Below, piece after piece: positions 45,480 to 53,655 of a DNA stretch of 64,000 nucleotides (position 1 is its first letter; every line of letters begins with the position of its first letter). The position numbers were made by a program, and so were the translations under genes. Source of the DNA: Magnetospirillum sp902729445 (GTDB lineage: Bacteria; Pseudomonadota; Alphaproteobacteria; Rhodospirillales; Magnetospirillaceae); the NCBI RefSeq assembly GCF_902729445.1, contig NZ_CACVCE010000072.1:62001-126000 (forward strand), read 5' to 3'. Under the pieces are notes generated by a model. That model had not been told where the DNA came from. It ran no database searches and saw only the letters and a program-made list of their open reading frames with translations.

Positions 45480-46123
45480 GCCCGGACCTCGGCCACCAGG
45501 GCGCGCTGGTTCAGCGCATTCATCACCACCACCGTCAGCAGGCCCTCGGCCACCGCCAGGGGCAGCTGGGTCACGGCGAAGATGCCGGCGAACTTGGCCA
45601 ACGCGCCGGCGAAACCGCTGGCGGCGTCGGGAAAGGCCAAGGCCAGCTGGGCCGAGGTCACCACATAGGTCCCCAGATCGCCCAGCATGGCGGCCAGGAA
45701 CACCGCCACCGACGGCCCCAAGCCGATCTTGCCGGCCGCCTTCCACACCGCCCAGGCGATCCACGGCCCGGCCACCGCCATCGAGAAGACATTGGCCCCC
45801 AGGGTGGTCAGGCCGCCATGGGCCAGCAGCAGGGCCTGGAACAGCAGCACCACGGTCCCGATGATGGTGGTGGCGGCCGGCCCCACCGCCAGCGCGCCCA
45901 GGCCGGTGCCGGTGGGATGCGAGCACGAACCGGTGACGCTGGGCAGCTTCAGGGCCGACAGCACGAAGGCGAAGGCGCCGGCGGCGCCGAAGGTCAGCCG
46001 CAATTCGGGCCGTTCGACCAGAATCCGCTTCAGGCGCACCGCGCCGACGGCGACGAAGGGCGCCGAAACGGCCGTCCACGCCAGGGCATGCCCGGCGGGA
46101 AGGAATCCTTCCATGATATGCAT
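45476..46123 (-). CDS. cbiM: cobalt ECF transporter substrate-binding membrane subunit CbiM
   Basis: A 215-residue membrane protein that selects Co2+. The N-terminal MHIMEGFLP provides the metal ligands, with the initiator-adjacent His2 essential in the family. SCSHPTGTGLGALAVGP, the LLLAHGGLTTLGANVFSM block and about six membrane helices agree. It is the first gene after the cobalamin riboswitch, preceded by AGAGGTGG. Cobalt rather than nickel follows from the riboswitch and the presence of cbiN. Confidence 0.96.
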   Translation of the reverse strand: MHIMEGFLPAGHALAWTAVSAPFVAVGAVRLKRILVERPELRLTFGAAGAFAFVLSALKLPSVTGSCSHPTGTGLGALAVGPAATTIIGTVVLLFQALLLAHGGLTTLGANVFSMAVAGPWIAWAVWKAAGKIGLGPSVAVFLAAMLGDLGTYVVTSAQLALAFPDAASGFAGALAKFAGIFAVTQLPLAVAEGLLTVVVMNALNQRALVAEVRA

Positions 46124-46219
46124 CTATCCACCTCTTGGTCCGCGAACAGCGAACACACCGCCCCGACTTGGGACATCACCGTTCCAGGACACCCCGCCCG
46201 GAAGGTCGTGCGTACGCGG

Positions 46220-46433
46220 GTTCGACGGCAGGTCTCCTGGCTCGCGGGTCAAGGGTTCCGGCATAGCCTTCCCGACCTTGGAAACGTTCGCCGGTGGATA
46301 TCCTGGCAAACGGGTCAGTGGCAATCGCGAACGGCCGGAACCTCTCCGCCTACAGTTGCGGGGGCAGCGCCGGAATCGCACCGGCTTCCCATCTTCACCC
46401 CCGTCACCCTTGCGGACTTCGGGGGAACCGTCT
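46220..46433 (-). promoter_or_regulatory. cobalamin (B12) riboswitch controlling cbiMNQO
   Basis: On the minus strand the class-defining elements appear in order: GGGAAGCCGGTGCGATTCCG, GCTGCCCCCGCAACTGTA, GCCACTG, GGGAAGGC, and the B12 box AGCCAGGAGACCTGCC (complement of 46227-46242). The aptamer occupies about 46433-46220, leaving about 100 nt to the cbiM ATG for the expression platform. High adenosylcobalamin would switch off cobalt import. No clear terminator follows, so control is probably at translation (inference). Confidence 0.96.
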
Positions 46434-46439
46434 GGGCGG

Positions 46440-46469
46440 ACTATAATTTCGCCACATTGGGGAAGTCAA
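46440..46469 (-). promoter_or_regulatory. promoter of the riboswitch-cbiMNQO transcript
   Basis: On the minus strand TTGACT (46469-46464) and TATAGT (46445-46440) are spaced by 18 bp, directly upstream of the riboswitch 5' end. The region also holds the start of chvI transcription in the other direction. Confidence 0.6.
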
Positions 46470-46538
46470 TTTCGCTTTCGCCCCGGGCCGGTTTGCGCGA
46501 CCCTGAGGCCGGCGAACCTTCGTGGGGAGTTTTCTTTC

Positions 46539-47237
46539 GTGGGCCATACCATCGTGCTGGTCGATGACGACCGCAATATCCTGACCTCGGTGTCGATCGC
46601 CCTGGAATCCGAGGGCTACAAGGTCCGCGCCTATACCGACGGCGCCGAGGCGCTGCGCGGCCTGACCAGCCAGCCGGCCGACCTGGCGGTGCTGGACATC
46701 AAGATGCCGCGCATGGACGGCATGGAATTGCTGCAACGGCTGCGCAAGAACTCGGCCATCCCGGTGATCTTCCTGACCTCGAAGGACGACGAGGTGGACG
46801 AGCTGATGGGCCTGCGCATGGGGGCCGACGATTACATCAAGAAGCCGTTCTCGCAGAAGCTGCTGATCGAACGCATCCGCGCCCTGCTGCGCCGCCTGGA
46901 CATGGCCGCCGAGGAAGGCGACGGGCCGGCGGCCGGCGCCATCACCCGGGGCGAACTGGTGCTGGACCCCGGCCGGCATGTCTGCGTGTGGAAGGGCGCC
47001 AAGGTCGACCTGACCGTCACCGAGTTCCTGCTGGTCAAGGCCCTGGCCCAGCGGCCCGGCCACGTCAAGAACCGCGACCAATTGATCGATGCCGCCTACG
47101 GCGAATCGATCTATGTCGATGACCGCACCATCGACAGCCACATCAAGCGGGTCCGCAAGAAATTCCGCGAGGTCGACGATTCCTTCGCCCATATCGAAAC
47201 CCTGTACGGCGTCGGCTATCGTTACCGTGAAGACTGA
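46539..47237 (+). CDS. chvI: response regulator ChvI (OmpR family)
   Basis: A 232-residue response regulator. The receiver begins TIVLVDDDRNILTSVSIALESEGY, with phospho-acceptor Asp53 in VLDIKMPRMDG, FLTSKDDE and the lysine region IKKPFSQ. The winged-helix output domain has LDPGRHVCVWKG, VTEFLLVKALAQRPGHV and DDRTIDSHIKRVRKKF. The GTG start has GGGGAG 8 bases upstream. ChvI-ChvG control envelope, exopolysaccharide and acid-response genes in alphaproteobacteria. The 3' end overlaps chvG by 11 bp. Confidence 0.93.
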   Translation: MGHTIVLVDDDRNILTSVSIALESEGYKVRAYTDGAEALRGLTSQPADLAVLDIKMPRMDGMELLQRLRKNSAIPVIFLTSKDDEVDELMGLRMGADDYIKKPFSQKLLIERIRALLRRLDMAAEEGDGPAAGAITRGELVLDPGRHVCVWKGAKVDLTVTEFLLVKALAQRPGHVKNRDQLIDAAYGESIYVDDRTIDSHIKRVRKKFREVDDSFAHIETLYGVGYRYRED

Positions 47238-48843
47238 ACCGGTCAGGCGCCGGGGCCGCTGGCGGCCGCTGGCCTCGCCGCTGACGCGGCGCATCCTGGC
47301 GGTCAACCTGATCGCCCCGGTGCTGCTGGTGGCCGGGCTGATGTTCCTGGACCGCTACAAGCAGGCGCTGATCGAGTCCGAACTGGCGGGCCTGGCCACC
47401 CAGGCCGAGATGGTGGCCGGTGCCGTCGGCGAAAGCGCGGTGGCCGAACAAAGCCTGGGCTTCCTGGAAATCAACGCCGAGCTGGCCCAATTGATGGTCC
47501 GCCGTCTGGCGCAGCCGGCCCAGGTGCGCGCGCGCCTGTTCGACGCCGTCGGCGACCTGGCCGCCGATTCGCAATTCGTGCTGTCGGCCAAGGGCAACAT
47601 CCAGATCGAGGACCTCGACCCGCCGCCGCCGCCCGGCTTCTGGTCCGACCTGGCCGCCCGCTGGGACCGCCTGTCCCACTGGATGCCGGCCGACCCCGAC
47701 CTGCCGGTCCATGTCGAGCGGCTGGACAGCCGGGGCGACCAGTTCCCGGAAGTGGTCGCCGCCCTGGCCGGCGAGACCGGCACCGCCATCCGCTCGTCGC
47801 CCGAGGGCGGCATCGTCTTGTCGGTGGCGGTCCCGGTCAGCCGCTACAAGCAGGTGGTCGGCGCCTTGATGGTCACCCATGACGGCCGCGCCGTCGCCCA
47901 TGGCCTGTTCCAGGTCCGCCTGGCCATCGCCCAGGTGTTCATCGTCACCCTGGCGGTCACCGTCGGCCTGTCTTTCTTCCTGGCCGGCACCATCGCCCGG
48001 CCGGTGCGCCGCCTGGCCATGGCCGCCCATCAGGTCCGCCGCGGCCAGGGCCGGCGCGCCCGCATCCCCGATTTGTCGGCCCGGGGCGACGAAATCGGCG
48101 AATTGTCGCTGGCCCTGAAGGAAATGACCGCCGCGCTGTGGACCCGCATGGACGCCATCGAACGCTTCGCCGCCGACGTCTCGCACGAGATCAAGAATCC
48201 GCTGACCAGCGTGCGCTCGGCGGTCGAGACGGCGGCCCGCATCAGCGACCCGGACAAGCAAAAGCGCCTGCTGGAAATCATCCGCGACGATGTCGAGCGG
48301 CTGAACCGGCTGATCACCGACATTTCCGACGCCTCGCGCGTCGATGCCGAAATGAGCCGCGCCGAGATGGAGCCGGTGCCGCTGGCCACCCTGCTGGCCA
48401 CCCTGGCCCAGGTCTATCAGGACACCGGCGCCGAGGGCGCGCCCGGCCTGCTGGTGACCCTGCCGGACTCCGATCCCCTGACGGTGGCCGGCATCGACGG
48501 CCGTCTGGTTCAGGTGCTGCGCAACCTGATCGGCAACGCCTTGTCGTTCAGCCCAATCGGCGGCACCATCCGCCTGTCGGGCTGGCGCGACGACGGCGTG
48601 ATCCACATCGCCGTCGAGGATGACGGCCCCGGCATCCCCGAGGGCAAGCTGGACGCCATCTTCGGCCGCTTCTACACCGAGCGGCCGGCCGGCGAGAAGT
48701 TCGGCACCCATTCCGGCCTGGGCCTATCCATCAGCAAGCAGATCATCGATGCCCACCAGGGCCGCATCCACGCGGAAAATCGCACCGATGCCGACGGCCG
48801 GGTGATCGGCGCGCGCTTCGTGGTGACGCTGCCGGCCCATTGA
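47227..48843 (+). CDS. chvG: sensor histidine kinase ChvG
   Basis: A 538-residue membrane kinase. It has a first membrane helix near residues 25-43 (LAVNLIAPVLLVAGLMFL), a ~190-residue periplasmic sensor domain with the DLDPPPPPGFWSDL stretch, a second helix near 235-257, a HAMP segment (RPVRRLAMAAHQVRRGQG) and the dimerisation box DVSHEIKNPLTS with phospho-His320. The ATPase lobe carries NLIGNAL, DDGPGIP and SGLGLSI. I use GTG 47227, inside chvI. Its stop codon lies within the direct repeat that bounds the following insert. Confidence 0.93.
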   Translation: MKTEPVRRRGRWRPLASPLTRRILAVNLIAPVLLVAGLMFLDRYKQALIESELAGLATQAEMVAGAVGESAVAEQSLGFLEINAELAQLMVRRLAQPAQVRARLFDAVGDLAADSQFVLSAKGNIQIEDLDPPPPPGFWSDLAARWDRLSHWMPADPDLPVHVERLDSRGDQFPEVVAALAGETGTAIRSSPEGGIVLSVAVPVSRYKQVVGALMVTHDGRAVAHGLFQVRLAIAQVFIVTLAVTVGLSFFLAGTIARPVRRLAMAAHQVRRGQGRRARIPDLSARGDEIGELSLALKEMTAALWTRMDAIERFAADVSHEIKNPLTSVRSAVETAARISDPDKQKRLLEIIRDDVERLNRLITDISDASRVDAEMSRAEMEPVPLATLLATLAQVYQDTGAEGAPGLLVTLPDSDPLTVAGIDGRLVQVLRNLIGNALSFSPIGGTIRLSGWRDDGVIHIAVEDDGPGIPEGKLDAIFGRFYTERPAGEKFGTHSGLGLSISKQIIDAHQGRIHAENRTDADGRVIGARFVVTLPAH

Positions 48844-48969
48844 CTCGCGGCCCGTGGCGACCGCACAAAAGGTTCAACCGGAAATAGTTGCGCCTTTCAT
48901 TCTCTTTCGATAGGATTTGCGAATCGCCATTGTTTGGCCGCAGGTTCGATTCATAGCGCTGGGGTTGGC

Positions 48970-49221
48970 ATGTCGGAAATCCAGGTTCGCCGTATGAGTA
49001 TCCGGCGCTACACAACAGGCACCCCAGGGACCACCATCCCCGCCGCCGGAGGCGGAGAGAGTGGCCCCCATCCGCGCGCACTTACCGCAACGGAAGCAGG
49101 CGATCTGGATGTGATCGATGCGACCCTGGCCCATAGCGCCAAAAAGCTGCGGACCCTTAGCCGGGACGATGCCTTGGCTCGCCTTCGTACTCGCACGGGA
49201 CGGGGCGCCGTCAAGGAATAG
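48970..49221 (+). CDS. small protein of unknown function (insert gene 1)
   Basis: An 83-residue product, MSEIQVRRMSIRRY followed by a glycine/proline-rich linker and a short helical C-terminus (EAGDLDVIDATLAHSAKKLRTLSRDDALARLRTRTG). A GGGG stretch lies just before the ATG. It ends 6 bp before the next gene, so the two are probably one unit. The helical end could be a protein-binding or nucleic-acid-binding piece, but no family is recognised. Its reality rests on frame, ribosome-binding site and tight spacing. Confidence 0.5.
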   Translation: MSEIQVRRMSIRRYTTGTPGTTIPAAGGGESGPHPRALTATEAGDLDVIDATLAHSAKKLRTLSRDDALARLRTRTGRGAVKE

Positions 49222-49227
49222 CTGGGA

Positions 49228-49719
49228 ATGCCCTTGCTGAAACGTGACCTTGATGCGCTCCGAATTGCAGCCATTGCGAACAAGGACTTCATCGATCTCT
49301 CGGTAAACGATCTTCGCCTTGGCATCATGATCCAAGACGTTGCCGACCTTGATGGCTGGGAAAGATCATTGGCATTCCTGGCATCCGTTTGGTTGCGCGC
49401 TCCTTTCGAGGCTAAAGGCATCGACGTGGTCGTGACCAACTACTGCATGATGCTGCGTGGGATCGCCGCACTGTCCCTGCCGATTGATGACGACCGCTGC
49501 CGGCGTTGCCGCGATGGCGCTGAATGTCCGAAGGGCAATCTTTGCATGAGCAGTCTCATTGCCAACCGCATCGAGGCCGCCAAGCGAATGACGAAGGAAA
49601 ATGTCAGCGCCCTGACCTCGGGCCATAACCACAGCCTCGGAGCCCGCACCCTACTGGTGGATGAGCGTATCACCAGGTACCGCGAATACGCCAGGGACCG
49701 GCTGCGCCGCAGGTTCTAG
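49228..49719 (+). CDS. cysteine-knuckle protein of unknown function (insert gene 2)
   Basis: A 163-residue protein. Its middle carries a four-cysteine cluster CRRCRDGAECPKGNLC that could bind zinc or an iron-sulfur centre. The N-terminal third (KRDLDALRIAAIANKDFIDLSVNDLRLGIMIQDVADLDGWERSLAFLASVWLR) is helical, and the C-terminus is basic (RITRYREYARDRLRRRF). Base composition is plainly lower in GC than in the flanking genes, which suggests transfer. It has no recognisable enzyme motif. It interrupts the usual chvG-hprK adjacency. Confidence 0.6.
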   Translation: MPLLKRDLDALRIAAIANKDFIDLSVNDLRLGIMIQDVADLDGWERSLAFLASVWLRAPFEAKGIDVVVTNYCMMLRGIAALSLPIDDDRCRRCRDGAECPKGNLCMSSLIANRIEAAKRMTKENVSALTSGHNHSLGARTLLVDERITRYREYARDRLRRRF

Positions 49720-49758
49720 CCGATTGACTCGCGACGGCGCCGCGATCACCCTTCCCCC

Positions 49759-50190
49759 ATGCAACTGGTCCACGCCACCACGGTCGAGATCGACGGCCAT
49801 GCCGTCTTGCTGCGCGCGCCCTCGGGCGGCGGCAAGTCCGATCTGGCGCTTCGGCTGATCGATGCCGGCGCGGTGCTGGTGGCCGACGACCAGACCGCCC
49901 TGACCGCCCAGGACGGGCGCCTGTTCGCCAGCCCGCCCGACACCATCGCCGGCCTGTTCGAGGTGCGCGGCCTGGGCGTGGTTCGCCTGCCCCATTGCCC
50001 ACGCGCGCCGCTGGCCCTGGTGGTCGATCTGGTGGCGCCGGACCAGGTTGAACGCCACCCCGAGCCGGCAACCGCCGGTTTCCTGGGCCTGGCCGTCCCA
50101 CGTGTGGCGCTGGCCCCGTTCGAGGCCTCGGCGGCCGCCAAGGTTCGCCTTGCGATGCTGGGCGCGCTGCGAGATATAATGGTGCGGTGA
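49759..50190 (+). CDS. hprK: HPr kinase/phosphorylase, short alphaproteobacterial form
   Basis: A 143-residue protein equal to the catalytic C-terminal half of classical HprK. Walker A is APSGGGKSD (residues 20-28), followed by VADDQTALTAQDGRLFASPP and the HprK signature EVRGLGVVRLP. The family phosphorylates and dephosphorylates a serine of HPr. The N-terminal domain of Gram-positive HprK is absent, as in most alphaproteobacteria, so this is not a truncation. Its target HPr is encoded three genes downstream. The stop overlaps the rapZ start. Confidence 0.92.
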   Translation: MQLVHATTVEIDGHAVLLRAPSGGGKSDLALRLIDAGAVLVADDQTALTAQDGRLFASPPDTIAGLFEVRGLGVVRLPHCPRAPLALVVDLVAPDQVERHPEPATAGFLGLAVPRVALAPFEASAAAKVRLAMLGALRDIMVR

Positions 50191-51101
50191 TGAGCCCAGC
50201 CACCGCAGCCACCTCCCCCGATTCCCCTGCGCCTTGCGCGCCCGCCGGTCGCGTGGTGATCGTCACCGGCCTGTCGGGCGCCGGCAAGACCTCGGCCCTG
50301 AAGGTGCTCGAGGATCTGGGCTTCGAGGCGGTCGACAACCTGCCGGTGATGCTGCTGTCCAGCCTGGTCCGCCGCGACGGCCCGGCCCGGCCGCTGGCGG
50401 TGGGCATCGATATCCGCACCCGCGATTTCGGCGTCGAGCCGGTGCTGCACGAAATCGACCGCCTGATGGCCGAAGCCGGCCAGGATGTCCGCCTGCTGTT
50501 CCTCGATTGCGACGACGAAGTGCTGAGGCGCCGCTTCACCGAGACCCGCAGGCGCCATCCGCTGGCCGCCGACCGGCCGCTGATCGACGGCATCCGCCAC
50601 GAACGCACCCTGGTCAGCCCGCTGAAAAGCCGCGCCGCCGTGGTGTTCGACACCTCGAACCTGGCGCCGGGCGAATTCAAGCAGGTGCTGTCGGCCCATT
50701 TCGGCCAGGCCTCGACCCAGGGCTTGCTGGTGTTCGTCACCTCGTTCGCCTATCGCGAAGGCCTGCCGCGCGAGGCCGATCTGGTGTTCGACGCCCGCTT
50801 CCTGGCCAATCCGCACTACCAGCCCGATCTGAAGCCCTTGACCGGACGCGATCCGGGCGTGGCCGAATTCGTGTCGAACGACCCCGCTTTCGCGGTTTTT
50901 TTCGACTCTTTGACCGGTTTGCTGGCTCCACTGTTGCCCCGCTTCGCTGCCGAGGGTAAGAGCTATCTGACCATTGCCGTCGGCTGCACCGGCGGACGCC
51001 ACCGTTCGGTCTTCATCGCCGAGCGGCTGGCCCAGTGGCTGGCCGGCCGCAACGTTCGGGTCGAGCTTCGCCACCGCGAATTGTTGGCAGCCGGGACATG
51101 A
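50190..51101 (+). CDS. rapZ: RapZ-like nucleotide-binding protein (YvcJ/YhbJ family)
   Basis: A 303-residue P-loop protein. Walker A is GLSGAGKTS (27-35), followed by LEDLGFEAVDNLP, GIDIRTRDF, FLDCDDEVLRRRFTETRRRHPL, FVTSFAYREGLPREADLVFDARFL and the C-terminal AVGCTGGRHRSVFIAERL. RapZ in enterics is an RNA-binding adaptor for GlmZ decay and senses glucosamine-6-phosphate; the alphaproteobacterial role is less clear. The start is ATG 50190, one base into the hprK stop; GTG 50187 is an alternative. Confidence 0.93.
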   Translation: MSPATAATSPDSPAPCAPAGRVVIVTGLSGAGKTSALKVLEDLGFEAVDNLPVMLLSSLVRRDGPARPLAVGIDIRTRDFGVEPVLHEIDRLMAEAGQDVRLLFLDCDDEVLRRRFTETRRRHPLAADRPLIDGIRHERTLVSPLKSRAAVVFDTSNLAPGEFKQVLSAHFGQASTQGLLVFVTSFAYREGLPREADLVFDARFLANPHYQPDLKPLTGRDPGVAEFVSNDPAFAVFFDSLTGLLAPLLPRFAAEGKSYLTIAVGCTGGRHRSVFIAERLAQWLAGRNVRVELRHRELLAAGT

Positions 51102-51114
51102 CAAGGGGTTGGAG

Positions 51115-51522
51115 ATGATCGGACTGGTACTTGTGACCCACGGGAAGCTGGCCGACGAGCTTGTCGCCGCCATGGAACACGTGGTCGGGCCGCAGCCAAA
51201 CGTTGCCGCCGTCTGCATCGGCCCGGACGACGACATGGAGCGGCGCCGCAACGACATCATGGAATCGGTCGCCCGCTGCGATGACGGGACCGGCGTGGTG
51301 GTGCTGACCGACATGTTCGGCGGCACGCCGTCGAACCTGGCCATTTCCATCATGGACAAGGCCAAGATCGAGGTCATCGCCGGAGTCAACCTGCCGATGC
51401 TGATCAAGCTGGCCAGCGTGCGCCATTCCGAGCCGCTGGGCGACGCCGTCGCCTCGGCCCAGGAAGCCGGCCGCAAATACATCAACGTCGCCTCGAAACT
51501 TCTGAGCCAGGGGTCCCGATGA
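51115..51522 (+). CDS. PTS EIIA component, mannose family (regulatory)
   Basis: A 135-residue EIIA-Man domain. The phospho-acceptor His9 lies in LVTHGKLADELV, and VVVLTDMFGGTPSNLAISIM and GVNLPMLIKLAS are the family motifs. No EIIB, EIIC or EIID gene is adjacent, so it probably acts as a regulatory phospho-acceptor rather than in sugar import. It accepts phosphate from HPr, encoded next with an ATGA overlap. GGAG lies just before the ATG. Confidence 0.93.
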   Translation: MIGLVLVTHGKLADELVAAMEHVVGPQPNVAAVCIGPDDDMERRRNDIMESVARCDDGTGVVVLTDMFGGTPSNLAISIMDKAKIEVIAGVNLPMLIKLASVRHSEPLGDAVASAQEAGRKYINVASKLLSQGSR

Positions 51523-51806
51523 GCGCGGCCGACACCGAAGTCCGGCGCACCGCCACCATCTGCAACCGCCGTGGGCTGCATGCCCGCGCGGCGGCCAAGT
51601 TCGTCAAGCTGGTTGCCACCTTCGACGCCCAGGTCCATGTCGCCCATCGCGGCACCGAGGTCTCGGGCATGTCGATCATGGGGCTGATGATGCTGGCCGC
51701 CGCTCCCGGCTGCTCGATCGAGATGCGGGCCTCGGGTCCCGATGCCGGGCCGGCGCTCGACGCCATCTGCACCCTGATCGACCAGAAGTTCGACGAAGAG
51801 GACTGA
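51519..51806 (+). CDS. ptsH: phosphocarrier protein HPr
   Basis: A 95-residue HPr. The phospho-acceptor His21 lies in NRRGLHARAAAKFV, and Ser52 in VSGMSIMGLMML is the expected HprK target. The HPr fold is complete and the family signature intact. Its position between EIIA and EI, with hprK upstream, makes a compact phosphorelay with kinase control of HPr. Confidence 0.96.
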   Translation: MSAADTEVRRTATICNRRGLHARAAAKFVKLVATFDAQVHVAHRGTEVSGMSIMGLMMLAAAPGCSIEMRASGPDAGPALDAICTLIDQKFDEED

Positions 51807-51833
51807 TCCTCACCCCTGGCCCGAGGATTTTGG

Positions 51834-53636
51834 ATGCCCCACGCCGCCGCCCCTGCCCGCGAAATAGTGCTGACCGGCATGGCGGTCAGCCGGGGCATCG
51901 CCATCGGCACCGTCTATCGCCACGATTCCGACCATGTCGCGGTGGCCGAGACCCGGATTCCCGCCTCGCGCCTGGCCGCCGAGAAGAAGCGCTTCGCCGC
52001 CGCCGTCGAGACGGCGCAGGGCCAGGTCGCCCAGATGCGCGCCAAGGCCGAGGGACTGGACGGCGCCGCCGCCGAGGAACTGGGTTACCTGCTGGATGCC
52101 TATCAGCAGATGCTGCACGGCTCGCGCCTGGTCCGGGGCGTCGAGGGCCGCATCGAGTCCGAGCGCATCAATGCCGAGGCCGCCGTCCAGCACGAGATCG
52201 ATTCCATCGCCCACGTCTTCGAGGCCATGGAGGATTCCTATCTGTCCGGCCGCGCCGCCGACGTGCGCGACCTGGGCCGGCGCCTGATCCGCAACCTGAT
52301 CGGCCGCGACTGGAAGCCGTTCCAGACCCTGCCGAAGAATAGCGTCATCCTGGGCGAGGAACTGACCCCGGCCGATACCGCGCTGCTGGACCCCAAGGTG
52401 GTGGCCGGCATCGCCACCCAACTGGGCGGCGCCGAAAGCCATACCGCCATCATGGCCCGCTCGCTGGGCCTGCCGGCGGTGCTGGGCGTCGCCGAACTGA
52501 TGCGCCATGCCCGCAGCGGCGACGTGGTGGTGATCGACGGCCGCAACGGCCGGGTGGTGTTGAACCCGTCGGACGATCTGCTGGACGCCTATCGCAAGAT
52601 GCGCGCCGACTTCCTGCGCACCCGCCGCCAACTGTCGCGCCTGAAGGATTTGCCGGCGACCACCCGCGACGGCCAGCGGGTCCAACTGGAAGCCAATATC
52701 GAACTGCCTGGCGAAGTGGCCTCGGCCCTGGCCGCCGGGGCCGAGGGCATCGGCCTGTTGCGCTCGGAATTCCTGTTCATGAACCGCGACGACGTGCCGG
52801 ACGAGGACGAACAGTTCGCCGCCTACCAGGCGGTGATCCAGGGCATGGGCGGACGCGAGGTCACCATCCGCACCCTGGATGTCGGCGGCGACAAGCTGGC
52901 GCACGGACTGGGCGTCAATCCCGGCCCCAACCCGTCCTTGGGCCTGCGCGCCGTGCGGCTGTCGCTGGCCCGGCCCGAACTGCTGGAAGCGCAACTGGCG
53001 GCGATCCTGCGGGCTTCGGCCTTCGGGCGGGTGCGTATCCTGGTGCCGATGGTCGCCACCGTCGAGGAGATCCAGGCGGTGCGAGCCACCCTGGAAAAGG
53101 TGGTCCGCCGCCTGAAGCGGGCCGGCGTGGCGATGGCCGACCCGCTGCCGCCGCTGGGCGTGATGATCGAGGTGCCGGGCGCGGCGCTGGGGGCCGACGC
53201 GCTGGCCTTCAATTCCGATTTCTTCTCGATCGGCACCAACGACCTGACCCAGTACACCCTGGCCATCGACCGCGCCGATGAAGCGGTCGCCAGCCTTTAC
53301 AACCCGCTGCATCCGGCGGTGCTGCGGCTGATCCAGTTCACCACCGAAGCCGCCAAACGCGCCCGGATCCCGGTGGCGGTGTGCGGCGAGGTGGCGGGCG
53401 ATCCGCGCTATACCGCCTTGCTGCTGGGCTTGGGCATCCGCGACCTGTCGATGTCGGCCACCAACATCGCCGTGGTCAAGCAGCGCGTGCGCGGACTGGA
53501 CCTTTCGGCCGCCAGCCGCATGGCCCGCCTGGTGATGGAACAAAGCGACGCCGCCCGCATCGCCGGCCTGGTGGACGGGTTCTCGTCCGCCGACGGAGCG
53601 GCCGACCGGGCCTCGGCCGCCCTCATGCCGACATAA
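51834..53636 (+). CDS. ptsI: phosphoenolpyruvate-protein phosphotransferase (PTS enzyme I)
   Basis: A 600-residue enzyme I that transfers phosphate from PEP to HPr. The N-terminal domain has the phospho-acceptor His203 in GGAESHTAIMARSLGLPAV. The PEP-binding barrel has GIGLLRSEFLFMNRDD, TLDVGGDK, FFSIGTNDLTQYTLAIDR and the active cysteine in AVCGEVAGD. An N-terminal extension before the first conserved EI motif is short, so this is canonical EI rather than the GAF-fused EI-Ntr. Its stop codon lies in the palindrome upstream of ahcY. Confidence 0.96.
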   Translation: MPHAAAPAREIVLTGMAVSRGIAIGTVYRHDSDHVAVAETRIPASRLAAEKKRFAAAVETAQGQVAQMRAKAEGLDGAAAEELGYLLDAYQQMLHGSRLVRGVEGRIESERINAEAAVQHEIDSIAHVFEAMEDSYLSGRAADVRDLGRRLIRNLIGRDWKPFQTLPKNSVILGEELTPADTALLDPKVVAGIATQLGGAESHTAIMARSLGLPAVLGVAELMRHARSGDVVVIDGRNGRVVLNPSDDLLDAYRKMRADFLRTRRQLSRLKDLPATTRDGQRVQLEANIELPGEVASALAAGAEGIGLLRSEFLFMNRDDVPDEDEQFAAYQAVIQGMGGREVTIRTLDVGGDKLAHGLGVNPGPNPSLGLRAVRLSLARPELLEAQLAAILRASAFGRVRILVPMVATVEEIQAVRATLEKVVRRLKRAGVAMADPLPPLGVMIEVPGAALGADALAFNSDFFSIGTNDLTQYTLAIDRADEAVASLYNPLHPAVLRLIQFTTEAAKRARIPVAVCGEVAGDPRYTALLLGLGIRDLSMSATNIAVVKQRVRGLDLSAASRMARLVMEQSDAARIAGLVDGFSSADGAADRASAALMPT

Positions 53637-53648
53637 AGATATCTTTAT
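53633..53648. promoter_or_regulatory. perfect 16-bp palindrome upstream of the ahcY promoter
   Basis: ATAAAGATATCTTTAT is a perfect dyad that includes the ptsI stop codon and ends 7 bp before the -35 of the likely ahcY promoter. AT-rich palindromes of this kind upstream of ahcY are reported as sites for ArsR-family SahR regulators of the methionine/SAH cycle. Assignment to SahR is inference; no regulator gene is nearby. Confidence 0.6.
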
Positions 53649-53655
53649 ATCACCC

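Larger units (their letters stand above)
48839..49733. mobile_element. possible inserted segment between chvG and hprK, bounded by an 11-bp direct repeat
   Basis: ATTGACTCGCG occurs at 48839-48849, spanning the chvG stop codon, and again at 49723-49733, 26 bp before hprK. Between them lie two small genes of unknown function with lower GC. In one 60-base sample from the second gene (49261-49320) I count 29 G/C, against 44 of 60 in hprK (49801-49860). A second exact pair, GCCGCAGGTTC, lies just inside at 48937-48947 and 49706-49716. No transposase or integrase is present. The pattern fits an insertion with target duplication or a recombination scar; it is not proof of mobility. Confidence 0.5.

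Noticed and set aside
48937..48952. GGTTCGATTC resembling a tRNA T-loop near the chvG-hprK insert
   Set aside because: No matching T-stem, acceptor stem or anticodon arm can be built around it.
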